Assembly: GCA_002369525.1 (NCBI GenBank)
Contig: DFFN01000207.1
Location: 1 to 40,447, forward strand
Origin: Lachnoclostridium sp. UBA3775
GTDB lineage: Bacteria > Bacillota > Clostridia > Lachnospirales > Lachnospiraceae
DNA: 40,447 nucleotides
Direction: 5' to 3'
Below are positions 1-8,329 of this stretch, in pieces. The notes below the pieces were generated by a model. The model was not told the DNA's origin. It did no database searches and saw only the letters and a list, made by a program, of their open reading frames with translations. Positions within the stretch are counted from its first letter, which is position 1; every line of letters starts with the position of its first letter. Position numbers and translations under genes: made by a program.

Positions 1-23
1 ACTCTCTCTTTTTTGATACAGGC

Positions 24-53
24 AAAAGGCACATCCGACAGGGTGTGCCTTTT
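24..53. terminator. Hairpin, possible bidirectional terminator
   Basis: A perfect 10-bp stem (24-33 with 44-53) and a 10-nt loop. The outer four pairs are A-T, so each strand reads A-tract, stem, T-tract. It lies about 85 nt past the aroE stop and could end aroE transcription leftward or that of a gene left of the window. The U-tract is only four residues on either strand, so efficiency is uncertain. Confidence 0.55.
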
Positions 54-59
54 GTGTAA

Positions 60-139
60 CGTCATGAGGAGGGGCCCGTCGACGAAGTCGATGGGAGGAG
101 TCCTGATGACCCTCGTCATGAGGAACGCCCGTCGACTTC
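60..139. repeat. Three-armed repeat element (arm, inverted arm, arm) abutting aroE stop
   Basis: Positions 60-83 and 114-136 are near-identical direct repeats (shared cores CGTCATGAGGA and GCCCGTCGAC). The segment between them (84-110) is their imperfect inverse. It can therefore fold with the right arm (84-95 with 128-139, and 101-110 with 115-124 with one mismatch) or with the left arm (75-82 with 88-95, and 61-70 with 101-110 with one mismatch), but not both. On the aroE (minus) strand the right-arm hairpin starts immediately after the stop codon. I see no second copy in this window. It could be a REP-like dispersed element or an RNA structure. Confidence 0.7.
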
Positions 140-907
140 CTATATTGTTTCTTTTAATTTCTCATATATCCTGTCCGTCACACTGTCATCGCTAAGCGTA
201 TCAGTAAAATAATCATGTGCATAAACCGCTTGTGCAACAAGCATAAGAAGCCCGTTTACGGTTTTTGCGCCTTTTTCCCCGGCCTGTGAGAGAAGCATGG
301 TGACAGCCGGATTGTAAATTATGTCAACTACTGCCTGAAGCCTGTTGTATGGAGTAAGGTCTATCGGGCTGGCATCAACCTTGGGAAACATTCCTACAGG
401 CGATGTGTTTACAATTATGTCTGCATCTTTATGTAGTTCGGAGGCCTCGGAATAAGTGAGAACCCCGGGCTCTTTTTTATATTTAACGCATATTATTTCA
501 GAAGGCGAAAGCGAGGCAAGAGCTGCATTTACTGCCTTTGCCGCACCTCCGTTCCCAAGTACGAGCACTTTTTTGCCGCCGATTTCGACCTCGTTTTTCT
601 TCAGGGAATAGAGAAAGCCTGAATAATCGGTGTTATAGCCGAAAAGCCTTCCGTCTTTATTTACAATGGTATTTACCGCACCGATTTTAGCGGCTGCGGG
701 ATCGATATAGTCCAGATATGGAATCACATCCCTTTTGTAGGGAATGGTAACATTTATCCCGTCAAAGTCACGTGCAGTCATGAAGCTTTCGAAATCGCTT
801 TTTTCGGGCAAGGGCATGAGCTCATAGGAGTAATCGCCGATCATTTCATGTATTAATTTCGAATAGCTGTGCCCGAGGGCACCGCCGATAAGTCCGTATT
901 TAGCCAT
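140..907 (-). CDS. aroE: Shikimate dehydrogenase
   Basis: Reduces 3-dehydroshikimate to shikimate with NADPH in the aromatic amino acid (chorismate) pathway; cytosolic. The N-terminal half carries NVTIPYK with the catalytic Lys and NTDYSGF with the catalytic Asp. The Rossmann half has GNGGAAKAV for nucleotide binding and NTSPVGMFP. At 255 residues it is near the family's usual length. The ATG at 907 is chosen because the protein then starts MAKYGLIGG, typical of the family, and a GGAGGT lies four bases upstream; a TTG 19 codons further out lies on the -35 element of the promoter and is unlikely. It is monocistronic as far as visible and divergent from the asp23-nusB operon. Confidence 0.96.
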   Translation of the reverse strand: MAKYGLIGGALGHSYSKLIHEMIGDYSYELMPLPEKSDFESFMTARDFDGINVTIPYKRDVIPYLDYIDPAAAKIGAVNTIVNKDGRLFGYNTDYSGFLYSLKKNEVEIGGKKVLVLGNGGAAKAVNAALASLSPSEIICVKYKKEPGVLTYSEASELHKDADIIVNTSPVGMFPKVDASPIDLTPYNRLQAVVDIIYNPAVTMLLSQAGEKGAKTVNGLLMLVAQAVYAHDYFTDTLSDDSVTDRIYEKLKETI

Positions 908-935
908 AAAACCTCCGGTTTTTGTGTTTTTATCC

Positions 936-964
936 AATATATAATATCCTACACAATTTTTCAA
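936..964 (-). promoter_or_regulatory. Sigma-A promoter for aroE
   Basis: On the minus strand, -35 TTGAAA (964-959), a 17-bp spacer and -10 TATATT (941-936), each matching consensus at five of six positions. The predicted start near 929 gives a leader of about 20 nt containing the aroE Shine-Dalgarno sequence. It stands back to back with the asp23 promoter. Confidence 0.7.
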
Positions 965-998
965 GTGGAAATAATCTTTATTTATGCAGAATTAATAC

Positions 999-1027
999 TT
1001 GGAAAATCCTTTGATTTCTGCTATAAT
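999..1027 (+). promoter_or_regulatory. Sigma-A promoter for the asp23-nusB operon
   Basis: -35 TTGGAA (999-1004), 17-bp spacer, perfect -10 TATAAT (1022-1027) preceded by TGc, an extended -10. It lies 41 nt upstream of the asp23 start and is the only convincing promoter seen ahead of the whole 1069-11796 gene run. Confidence 0.8.
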
Positions 1028-1068
1028 CTATTTAACTATGCTCAATGAAAAACGGAGGTTAGATCAAA

Positions 1069-1452
1069 ATGGCTAAAAACAATGATCTCGCAAAATTCGC
1101 TTCCATAGAAATCGGTGATTTCGGAAAAGTCCAGATCTCCGATGATGTTATCGCAACCATCGCAGGCCTTTCTGCTGCAGAGGTTGAGGGTGTTGCGTCA
1201 ATGTACGGCAAGGTAAAAAACAAGACCGCTGCCAAGGTGGGAATAAAAAACCTCACCAAGGGTATTGCGATAGAGGTTCAGGGCAACAGTGTGCTTGTTA
1301 AGCTCAACCTTACCTTAAGGTACGGCTACAGTGTTCCGAAGACCACAGCCGAGGTACAGGAAAAGGTAAAGAATGCACTGGAAAACATGACCGGACTCAA
1401 CGTAGCGGGTGTGGACATAAGAATTGCCGGAATCAATCTTGAAAAGAAATAA
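1069..1452 (+). CDS. Asp23/Gls24 family envelope stress response protein
   Basis: A 127-residue protein of the Asp23/Gls24 (DUF322) family. These small proteins are linked to envelope or alkaline stress in Firmicutes; in Staphylococcus Asp23 sits at the membrane through a partner. Visible family features are the opening strand IEIGDFGKVQISDDVIATIA, the central GLSAAEVEGVASMYG segment and the C-terminal VQEKVKNALENMTGL helix with the closing GVDIRIAGI strand. There is no signal peptide or membrane segment. ATG at 1069 follows GGAGG at 1054-1058. In Clostridia a copy commonly precedes nusB, as here, so a ribosome or envelope housekeeping role is likely; the molecular function is unproven. Confidence 0.92.
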   Translation: MAKNNDLAKFASIEIGDFGKVQISDDVIATIAGLSAAEVEGVASMYGKVKNKTAAKVGIKNLTKGIAIEVQGNSVLVKLNLTLRYGYSVPKTTAEVQEKVKNALENMTGLNVAGVDIRIAGINLEKK

Positions 1453-1463
1453 GCGGGGAATAT

Positions 1464-1931
1464 ATGCTTACACAACATGAAAAGAGAAAAACTCTTGTGT
1501 TCATGCTTTACCTTTCCGGCTTCTATGAAAAAGAAGAAATCCCTTCCCAGATAGATCTGTATCTGTCGGAAGAACTTAAGGTATCGAAGGACAATGCAAG
1601 CGGCGATGAAATAGGCGGCAGCGACAACAGCGATGAGATAAAGTGGCTTAAGGACCGCTTTGACAGGATCAATGAAAAACTTGGTCTTATCGATCCGATG
1701 ATCGCTGCGGTTTCGGACGGCTGGAAATTAAACCGCATGGGAAAAACCGATCTGGCAATCTTAAGGATCGCGGTTTATGAACTCTTCTACGACGACAGTA
1801 TTCCTGCTGCCGTTGCGATAGACGAGGCCGTGAAGCTTGCCGGCGAGTACGGCGGAGAAAGCAGCTCGCCTGTTTTTATTAACGGCATACTCGGAAAGCT
1901 TGAAAGAAACAGGACGATAAATGAGCAGTAA
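1464..1931 (+). CDS. nusB: Transcription antitermination factor NusB
   Basis: An RNA-binding all-helical protein that joins NusE (S10) on boxA RNA for rRNA antitermination. The N-terminus LTQHEKRKTLVFMLY and the C-terminal stretch RMGKTDLAILRIAVYEL with AVAIDEAVKLAGEY and FINGILGKL are classic NusB. Between them is an acidic, low-complexity insertion (about residues 45-58, rich in Asp, Gly and Ser). It has 155 residues, slightly above the usual length of about 140. GGGGAA lies upstream of the ATG. The last 11 bases overlap xseA, so the two are probably translationally coupled. Confidence 0.95.
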   Translation: MLTQHEKRKTLVFMLYLSGFYEKEEIPSQIDLYLSEELKVSKDNASGDEIGGSDNSDEIKWLKDRFDRINEKLGLIDPMIAAVSDGWKLNRMGKTDLAILRIAVYELFYDDSIPAAVAIDEAVKLAGEYGGESSSPVFINGILGKLERNRTINEQ

Positions 1932-3189
1932 TGTTTATACCGTAACAAAAGTAAACGAATACATCAAAAGTGTATTTTTAAGGGACGGAGTGCTGTCAAG
2001 GATAAGCATAGAGGGAGAGATCTCGGACTGCAAATATCATTCGTCAGGTCACATTTATTTCACCCTGAAGGACAAGACATCGCAGATATCCTGCATCATG
2101 TTCGCAGGAAACCGTTCATCGCTTAACTTCACGCTTGAAGCGGGTGTGTCGGTGATCGCAAACGGCCAGATAGATGTATATACGAAGAACGGCAGCTATA
2201 GCTTTATTGTCAGAAGCATGAAAAAGAGCGGCGCCGGTGCGCTGTTTGAGGAATTTGAAAAATTAAAACGCAAGCTCCATGCCGAAGGGCTTTTCGACAG
2301 GGAACATAAAAAGCCTATTCCGAGATATGCAAGGAAAATCGGCATAATCACCGCAAGAACGGGCGACGCTATCAACGATATCGTTAAGATAGCCCATGAA
2401 AGAAATCCTTATGTCGAGCTCGTCCTGATTCCCGCAAAGGTGCAGGGCGACGATTCGGTTGCATCGATCATAAAAGCAATGAAGAGGGCCGACACTATGG
2501 GCTTCGACGCAGTGATAATAGGCCGCGGAGGCGGTTCCTATGAGGATCTCGGACAGACATTTAACGACGAGAGCCTTGCAAGGGCGGTTTATGCAATGAA
2601 TACGCCGGTGATCTCCGCAGTGGGCCATGAACCCGATGTGACGCTGATCGACTTTGTTTCGGATCTCAGGGCCTCGACTCCGAGCAATGCCGCAGAGCTT
2701 GCGGTATACAGATATAAGGATCTGAGTTCGGAGCTTGTAGATTTTCATTCGGAGCTTCTTTCGCTGATGATGAAGGCAATCGAAGCACACAGAAAAAAGC
2801 TTGAGCTTTACAAAAAGCAGCTTGAATATGTAAGCCCCGGAAACAGGCTGAGCCAGAAAAGAATCGAACTGGACAGAATGTTTGACCGGATGTCGGAGCT
2901 TGTAAAAAGAAGTATCGCAGAGACAAGAAGCGGGCTTTTGGAAAACGGAAAAAGAATAGAGAGAGCATTTAAATATACAAAGGAGCACACGCTTCACAGA
3001 CTTGAGCTTTACAGGGAAATGCTCAGACGCCTTTCTCCTCTTGAAAAGATATCTCAGGGCTATGCCTTCGTGTCTTCGGACAATAAGAGGATAAAGAGCA
3101 TAAACGAAGTTGAAATAAACGATATGATTGACGTGACTGTGGCTGACGGCACGCTTTCGTGCGAGGTAAAAAACAAATGGAAGAAATAA
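1921..3189 (+). CDS. xseA: Exodeoxyribonuclease VII large subunit
   Basis: Catalytic and DNA-binding subunit of exonuclease VII, which degrades single-stranded DNA to oligonucleotides from both ends. An N-terminal OB fold (about residues 1-100, YTVTKVNEYIKSVF and HIYFTLKD) is followed by the nuclease core with IGRGGGSYEDL and AVGHEPDVTLIDFVSDLRA, then a long coiled coil (about 260-390) that binds XseB. 422 residues is normal. The start lies inside nusB with a poor Shine-Dalgarno sequence, suggesting coupling; the end overlaps xseB by 13 bases. Confidence 0.97.
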   Translation: MSSNVYTVTKVNEYIKSVFLRDGVLSRISIEGEISDCKYHSSGHIYFTLKDKTSQISCIMFAGNRSSLNFTLEAGVSVIANGQIDVYTKNGSYSFIVRSMKKSGAGALFEEFEKLKRKLHAEGLFDREHKKPIPRYARKIGIITARTGDAINDIVKIAHERNPYVELVLIPAKVQGDDSVASIIKAMKRADTMGFDAVIIGRGGGSYEDLGQTFNDESLARAVYAMNTPVISAVGHEPDVTLIDFVSDLRASTPSNAAELAVYRYKDLSSELVDFHSELLSLMMKAIEAHRKKLELYKKQLEYVSPGNRLSQKRIELDRMFDRMSELVKRSIAETRSGLLENGKRIERAFKYTKEHTLHRLELYREMLRRLSPLEKISQGYAFVSSDNKRIKSINEVEINDMIDVTVADGTLSCEVKNKWKK

Positions 3190-3389
3190 AGGCTGAAAAT
3201 AAAAAGACCCTCGAAGAATCGATGGAGGAGCTTGACAAAATCATCAAGGCCATGGAAGACAGCGATATTTCGCTCGAACAGTCCTTTGCCCTTTACAAAA
3301 AGGGCGTTGCAGAGCTTAAGTCCTGCCAGGACATGGTCGATATGATCGAAAAAGAGCTTATAGTCCTTGAGGAGGGTGAGGATGAGTGA
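3177..3389 (+). CDS. xseB: Exodeoxyribonuclease VII small subunit
   Basis: A small helical subunit that coats the XseA coiled coil. The 70-residue product has the family signature LEESMEELDKIIKAMEDSDI followed by SLEQSFALYKKGVAELKSC. I chose ATG 3177 (MEEIKAENKK), with GAGG at 3163-3166. An in-frame GTG at 3159 would add six residues but has no ribosome site at the right distance. It overlaps xseA upstream and ispA downstream (ATGAGTGA). Confidence 0.94.
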   Translation: MEEIKAENKKTLEESMEELDKIIKAMEDSDISLEQSFALYKKGVAELKSCQDMVDMIEKELIVLEEGEDE

Positions 3390-4302
3390 TTATTCCGAAA
3401 AACTGAAGGCGTCGGCAGAGGAGGCCGGAAGGATAGCTGCCGATTATCTTCCGGAGAACAAAGGTCTTGCAGCCGAACTCATGGAATCGATGGCTTACAG
3501 CGTCAACAACGGAGGAAAAAGGTTAAGACCTGTGCTCTTGCTCGAGAGCTTCCGTGCCTGTGGCGGCGAAAAGGAGCTTGAAAAAATGCTCGTCGAGCCC
3601 TACATGGCAGCGCTTGAATATATACATTCCTATTCCCTTGTACATGACGATCTTCCGGAAATGGACAATGACATGTACAGACGCGGAAAGCTTACCACTC
3701 ATGCCAAATTCGGTCATGCGCAGGGCGTGCTTGCGGGTGACGGACTTTTAAACTATGCCTATGAAACAGCGGGCAAAGCATTTCAGAATGCCATGGCATC
3801 CGGAAACGAAACGGCGCTGAGACGTACGATAGGCGCATTTAACGTGCTGACAAATAAAGCCGGGGCGTACGGCATGGTAGGAGGGCAGAGCGTTGATGTT
3901 GCCCTGACAGGGAAAAGCATCGATGCCCCTACTCTTGAATATATTTACGAGAACAAAACCTCCGCGCTTATTGAGGCTGCTCTGATGATAGGCGGCATAC
4001 TTGCGGGCGCGGACGAGGAAAGGATTGCCCTGCTCGAAAAGATAGGCTCTGCCTGCGGACGCGCATTCCAGATCAAAGACGACATACTTGACGAAACGGG
4101 CACGCTTGAAGAAATCGGAAAGCCCGTACACAGCGATTTAAACAATAACAAAACCACCTATGTAACTCTTTTCGGGCTTGAAAAGGCAAGGGAGGATGCA
4201 GAAAATCTCTGCTTAAGGGCCGAGAAAATGCTCGGAAGCTTTTGCTCATCCGACAGCTTTTTATCCTGGCTTATCGCCTACATGACAAAAAGAGTAAAGT
4301 AG
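3382..4302 (+). CDS. ispA: Polyprenyl synthetase (farnesyl diphosphate synthase type)
   Basis: Condenses IPP with allylic diphosphates to farnesyl diphosphate, feeding undecaprenyl phosphate for the cell wall. The first Asp-rich motif is HDDLPEMDND (D89, D90, D95, D97) and the second is DDILD (233-237). GGKRLRP (44-50) and the GGQSVDV segment are also present. 306 residues is usual. ATG 3382 follows GGAGGGTGAGG, whereas the upstream in-frame TTG at 3367 has no ribosome site. It sits between xseB and dxs, the canonical clostridial order. Confidence 0.95.
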   Translation: MSDYSEKLKASAEEAGRIAADYLPENKGLAAELMESMAYSVNNGGKRLRPVLLLESFRACGGEKELEKMLVEPYMAALEYIHSYSLVHDDLPEMDNDMYRRGKLTTHAKFGHAQGVLAGDGLLNYAYETAGKAFQNAMASGNETALRRTIGAFNVLTNKAGAYGMVGGQSVDVALTGKSIDAPTLEYIYENKTSALIEAALMIGGILAGADEERIALLEKIGSACGRAFQIKDDILDETGTLEEIGKPVHSDLNNNKTTYVTLFGLEKAREDAENLCLRAEKMLGSFCSSDSFLSWLIAYMTKRVK

Positions 4303-4316
4303 TACCGGAGGAAACA

Positions 4317-6236
4317 ATGGGAATTTATCTTGACAGGATAAAGAAACCTAACGATATAAAGAAAATCCATAAAGAACATTTCGAAGAGCTGGCGGAGGAG
4401 ATAAGGGAATATCTTGTGAATACCGTCTCGGAAACCGGCGGTCATCTTGCGAGCTCCCTTGGCGCGGTCGAGCTTACCATGGCCCTGCATCTTTGCATGG
4501 ATCTTCCCAATGATAAAATCATATGGGACGTCGGGCATCAGGCTTATGTTCATAAAATACTTACTGGAAGAAAAGACAAAATGAAGAGTCTCAGAAAGCT
4601 GGGAGGCATTTCGGGCTTTCCCTCGGAGGAGGAAAGCAGATGCGATGCCTTCAGTACCGGTCATGCAACGACGAGCCTTGCCGTGGCGGCAGGCTATGCG
4701 AGGGCAAGGGATATACTGAAGGAAAACTATAAGATCGCGGCCGTTATAGGCGATGGCTCCTTCTCGGGAGGCATGGGCTTTGAGGCTCTTAACAATCTCG
4801 GACAGTATAAGAACAGCAATACCGTTGTAATTTTTAATGACAATAACATGTCGATCTCAAAAAACGTCGGCGGCATAGCCGGCTATCTTGAGAGGATGAG
4901 GACCAGCTCGGCCTATATTGAATTCAAGGGCGGAATAGAAAGAACCCTGAACAAAACGGCACCCGGTGCAAAGGCTGCGGACGGACTCCGAAAAACCAAG
5001 AATTTCATCAGGGATCTGATGACCCCGGGTGAATTTTTCAAGGAGATGGGCTTCGGATATTTCGGACCGATCGACGGCCATAATCTCAAGGATCTTGTAA
5101 GGACCATAAAAGCCGCACAGACCTACAAGGGTACGGCAATAGTCCATATTTATACAAAAAAAGGCAAGGGCTATGAACCCGCCGAGAAAAACCCGAGCAA
5201 ATTTCACGGCATTGAGCCTTTTGACGTGGCAACGGGCCGCATTAAGAACCCGGTACGCGGCAAGAGCTACACTGCCGTATTCGGCGAAACCATGCTTGAA
5301 CTTGCCGAAAAAGACGATAAACTGTGCGCGATCACCGCGGCAATGAGTTCGGGAACAGGGCTTGATGCTTTTGCGGAAAAATATCCGGAACGGTTTTTTG
5401 ATGTCGGCATTGCCGAGGAATATGCAGTTACTTTTGCGGGAGGACTTGCGGCAGGAGGAATGCACCCTGTTGTTGCGGTTTATTCGACCTTTCTGCAGCG
5501 TTCCTATGACCAGATACTGCATGATGTATGTCTGACAGGGAAAAAGGTGATATTTGCGGTGGACCGCGCAGGCATAGTCGGCAATGACGGAAAAACCCAC
5601 CAGGGCATATATGACATATCCTATCTGGGAAACATCCCGGGCCTTACGGTTGTTTCGCCAAAGGACGGAAGAGAGCTTGTTGCGGTGCTCGAATTTGCCG
5701 CGGATTTCAACGGACCCATAGCGGTAAGATATCCCAGAGGAAAAGCCTATGAAAGCGGCTTTGACATGGCTCCGATCGAATATGGAAAGGCCGAGCTCAT
5801 AGCGGGCGGAAAGGATATGGGCATAATCGCCGTCGGCTCTGCTTTTGAGGCTGCATCTGTGGCTGCATTAAGGCTTGAGAGCGAAGCGGACCTGTCGGTA
5901 AGTCTTTTTAACGCACGCTTTGTTTCGCCTGTCGATACAAGGATGCTTGATGCGATGCTTGAGTGCAGGCACGAGCTTATCGTAACGGTTGAGGAAGGCA
6001 TAAAAAGCGGCGGCTTCGGACAGAAGGTTGAAAGCTATCTGCTTGAGAAGGGATACAAGGGAGCTTTTCTTAATATATCCCTGCCGGACATTTATCTCGA
6101 GCACGGCGATGCGGATGAGCTCAGGAAAAAATACGGTCTCGATGCGGACGGAATATATGATAAAATTTTTGCCTGCGCAAAGGAGAAGATTAGTTTTTTG
6201 AGAAGAGAGGAAAAGGCTGATGAAGGAAAGGCTTGA
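4317..6236 (+). CDS. dxs: 1-deoxy-D-xylulose-5-phosphate synthase
   Basis: A thiamine diphosphate enzyme that joins pyruvate and glyceraldehyde 3-phosphate in the first step of the MEP isoprenoid pathway. Visible are DVGHQAYVHKILTGR (substrate and TPP side), the TPP motif GDGSFSGGMGFEALNN (about 145-160) and the transketolase pyrimidine domain with DVGIAEEYAVTFAGGLA and DRAGIVGNDGKTHQG. The C-terminal transketolase domain runs to the end. 639 residues is normal. ATG 4317 is preceded by GGAGG at 4307-4311. The final 17 bases overlap tlyA. Confidence 0.97.
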   Translation: MGIYLDRIKKPNDIKKIHKEHFEELAEEIREYLVNTVSETGGHLASSLGAVELTMALHLCMDLPNDKIIWDVGHQAYVHKILTGRKDKMKSLRKLGGISGFPSEEESRCDAFSTGHATTSLAVAAGYARARDILKENYKIAAVIGDGSFSGGMGFEALNNLGQYKNSNTVVIFNDNNMSISKNVGGIAGYLERMRTSSAYIEFKGGIERTLNKTAPGAKAADGLRKTKNFIRDLMTPGEFFKEMGFGYFGPIDGHNLKDLVRTIKAAQTYKGTAIVHIYTKKGKGYEPAEKNPSKFHGIEPFDVATGRIKNPVRGKSYTAVFGETMLELAEKDDKLCAITAAMSSGTGLDAFAEKYPERFFDVGIAEEYAVTFAGGLAAGGMHPVVAVYSTFLQRSYDQILHDVCLTGKKVIFAVDRAGIVGNDGKTHQGIYDISYLGNIPGLTVVSPKDGRELVAVLEFAADFNGPIAVRYPRGKAYESGFDMAPIEYGKAELIAGGKDMGIIAVGSAFEAASVAALRLESEADLSVSLFNARFVSPVDTRMLDAMLECRHELIVTVEEGIKSGGFGQKVESYLLEKGYKGAFLNISLPDIYLEHGDADELRKKYGLDADGIYDKIFACAKEKISFLRREEKADEGKA

Positions 6237-7050
6237 CATTCTCCTCGTGAACAAAGGGCTTGCTTCTTCGAGGGAAAAGGCCAAGGCCGTGATCATGGCC
6301 GGCGAAGTTTTTGTGAACGGAAACCGTGAAGACAAGGCCGGCTCGATGTTTGACGAAAAAGCGGAGATCGAGGTTAAGGGGAAAAAGCTTCCCTTTGTGA
6401 GCCGCGGCGGACTGAAGCTTGACAAGGCCGTGAAGGTTTACGGCATTGACTGCAGTGGACTTACCTGTCTTGATGTCGGAGCTTCGACCGGAGGTTTTAC
6501 CGACTGCATGCTCCAGAACGGTGCAAAAAAGGTTTATGCCGTGGACGTCGGCACCAACCAGCTTGCATGGGAGCTCAGACAGGATCCGAGGGTGGTATCC
6601 ATGGAGAAGACAAACATCCGCTATGTTACGCCGGGTGATATCGGCGAGGCGGTTGATTTTGTTTCGATAGATGTGGCCTTCATTTCGCTGACCAAGGTGC
6701 TTGAGCCGGTAAAAGCGCTGATGAAAGACGATGCCCGCATGGTCTGCCTGATAAAACCCCAGTTTGAGGCCGGCAGGGAAAAGGTCGGAAAGAAAGGCGT
6801 GGTACGGGACAAATCGGTACATCTCGAGGTGATCGAAACGATACTTGATTATTCCGCAGGACTCGGTTTTGAAATACTCGGTCTCGATTATTCTCCGATA
6901 AGAGGACCCGAAGGAAACATAGAATATCTTTTATATATGAAAAATTCCGGGAAACCGGAGAAAGGGGAGACTGCAGGGCGTCCGTCATGGATAGTCCCGG
7001 AGGATATCGTTGAAGCGGCACACAGCAGTCCCGGACTTAATAATGCATAA
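6220..7050 (+). CDS. tlyA: TlyA family 2'-O-ribose rRNA methyltransferase
   Basis: Member of the TlyA/FtsJ-like group. In mycobacteria TlyA methylates cytidines in 16S and 23S rRNA and was first named a haemolysin. Residues 1-60 form an S4 RNA-binding domain (RLDILLVNKGLASSREKAK, IMAGEVFVNG). The rest is a Rossmann methylase with the SAM motif LDVGASTGGFTDCML and IKPQFEAGREKVGKKGVV. 276 residues matches the family. AGAGAGG precedes the ATG, which lies inside dxs. The clostridial position between dxs and nadK supports the call; the exact modified base here is unknown. Confidence 0.93.
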   Translation: MKERLDILLVNKGLASSREKAKAVIMAGEVFVNGNREDKAGSMFDEKAEIEVKGKKLPFVSRGGLKLDKAVKVYGIDCSGLTCLDVGASTGGFTDCMLQNGAKKVYAVDVGTNQLAWELRQDPRVVSMEKTNIRYVTPGDIGEAVDFVSIDVAFISLTKVLEPVKALMKDDARMVCLIKPQFEAGREKVGKKGVVRDKSVHLEVIETILDYSAGLGFEILGLDYSPIRGPEGNIEYLLYMKNSGKPEKGETAGRPSWIVPEDIVEAAHSSPGLNNA

Positions 7051-7837
7051 GTTTTTTCTGGTTACGAACAAAAGCAAGGAAGGCACCGAAGAGCTTGCCG
7101 AAAAAATAAAGGCAAGGATAGAGGAAAAGGGCGGAATTGTCCTGCAGGATAAACCTGCAGAGGACACCGAATGCATACTCGTGCTCGGAGGAGATGGTAC
7201 CTTTTTGCGTGCTGCAAGGGAGTATGCCGCATACGACCTTCCGATGATGGGCATCAATACCGGAAGTCTCGGTTTTCTGACTCAGGCTTCGGGAGAAAAT
7301 GCACTTGAAGCCGTCGATCATCTCATCGCAGACGAGTTCATCCTCACCAAAAGAACGGAGCTTTTGTGCTCCTACGACGGACTTGAAAAAATTACCGCTT
7401 TAAATGACGTTGTGATTTCAAGAGGCGGCTATTCACACCTTGTCGGCATCATGATCTTTGTAAACGACAATCTTTTTTCGGTTTATGAAGGTGACGGTGT
7501 GATCATATCAACCGCAACCGGCTCGACCGGCTATAATCTCAGCACCGGCGGACCGATAATGGCTCCCGGCGTCAATGCGCTGCTGATCACTCCGATCTGC
7601 CCCCATGCGCTCGGTGTTAGAAGCTTTGTGATCTCCGGTGATGACAAGGTAAAGATAAAAATCAGGGGAAACAGACACAGAGAGAGCAGCCCGGCCTATG
7701 TGACCGTTGACGGCGAGGATTATACGACCCTTGATCCCGATGAGGAAATCGAAATATCAAAGGCTGTGAGCAAATGCAAAATGATTACGCTGAAATCAAC
7801 GTCTTTTATAGAGACTTTGAAAAATAAATTTTATTAA
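7043..7837 (+). CDS. nadK: NAD kinase
   Basis: Phosphorylates NAD to NADP using ATP or polyphosphate; cytosolic. Conserved motifs are LGGDGTFLRAARE, NTGSLGFL and the STATGSTGYNLSTGGPI loop. 264 residues from ATG 7043 gives an N-terminus (MHKFFLVTNKSKEG) typical of clostridial NadK. That ATG overlaps the tlyA stop by eight bases and has no Shine-Dalgarno sequence nearby. An in-frame TTG at 7010 has GGAGG (6999-7003) at ideal spacing and would add 11 residues, so the start is genuinely ambiguous. Confidence 0.95.
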   Translation: MHKFFLVTNKSKEGTEELAEKIKARIEEKGGIVLQDKPAEDTECILVLGGDGTFLRAAREYAAYDLPMMGINTGSLGFLTQASGENALEAVDHLIADEFILTKRTELLCSYDGLEKITALNDVVISRGGYSHLVGIMIFVNDNLFSVYEGDGVIISTATGSTGYNLSTGGPIMAPGVNALLITPICPHALGVRSFVISGDDKVKIKIRGNRHRESSPAYVTVDGEDYTTLDPDEEIEISKAVSKCKMITLKSTSFIETLKNKFY

Positions 7838-7852
7838 GAGAGGTTAAGAATA

Positions 7853-8314
7853 ATGAAAAAAAGGCGTCAGGATGTTATACGCAACTTAATCGACAAATAT
7901 GAAATATCCACACAGGAGGAACTCTGCGATCTTCTCACGGAAGCCGGTTACAAGGTTACCCAGGCTACCGTATCGAGAGATATCAGGGAAATGAAAATAA
8001 TCAAGCTTGTGCTTGCCGACGGCAGGCAGATCTACGGCATACCCGCAAGCGAGATGGCAAGGGACAGAAAGCCGGAGAAGAGCGACCGCATCATGAGGGA
8101 GATCGTCGTATCGATCGATTATGCAAACAATATTGTGGTAATTAAGGCCGATGCGGGCATGGGGCCGGCTGTCGGAGCAACGATAGATGCAATGGAATTT
8201 CCCGAAATGCTCGGAAGCATTGCAGGCGACGATACTCTTATGTGCGTGATGCGCTCGGAAGAGGCGGCTGCCGATCTTACAAAAATGATCAAAAAAATGA
8301 TACTTGAATATTAA
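7853..8314 (+). CDS. argR: Arginine repressor ArgR/AhrC
   Basis: A hexameric, arginine-dependent regulator of arginine biosynthesis and catabolism. The N-terminal winged helix has TQATVSRDIREMKIIKL (recognition helix) and the C-terminal oligomerisation and arginine-binding domain ends with GSIAGDDTLMCV containing the Asp pair for arginine contact. 153 residues is standard. AGAGAGGT lies upstream of the ATG, 15 nt after nadK. Placement between nadK and recN is conserved in Firmicutes. I did not find a convincing ARG box in the window. Confidence 0.96.
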   Translation: MKKRRQDVIRNLIDKYEISTQEELCDLLTEAGYKVTQATVSRDIREMKIIKLVLADGRQIYGIPASEMARDRKPEKSDRIMREIVVSIDYANNIVVIKADAGMGPAVGATIDAMEFPEMLGSIAGDDTLMCVMRSEEAAADLTKMIKKMILEY

Positions 8315-8329
8315 AACGGAGGAGTAATT

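Noticed and set aside
13..195. 60-residue plus-strand frame at the window start
   Set aside because: It runs through the hairpin, the repeat element and into aroE antisense, with no ribosome site and no recognisable protein.
2263..2997. Long minus-strand frame of 244 codons opposite xseA
   Set aside because: xseA is unmistakable on the plus strand. The antisense frame has Cys/His-rich, unpatterned sequence and no ribosome site.
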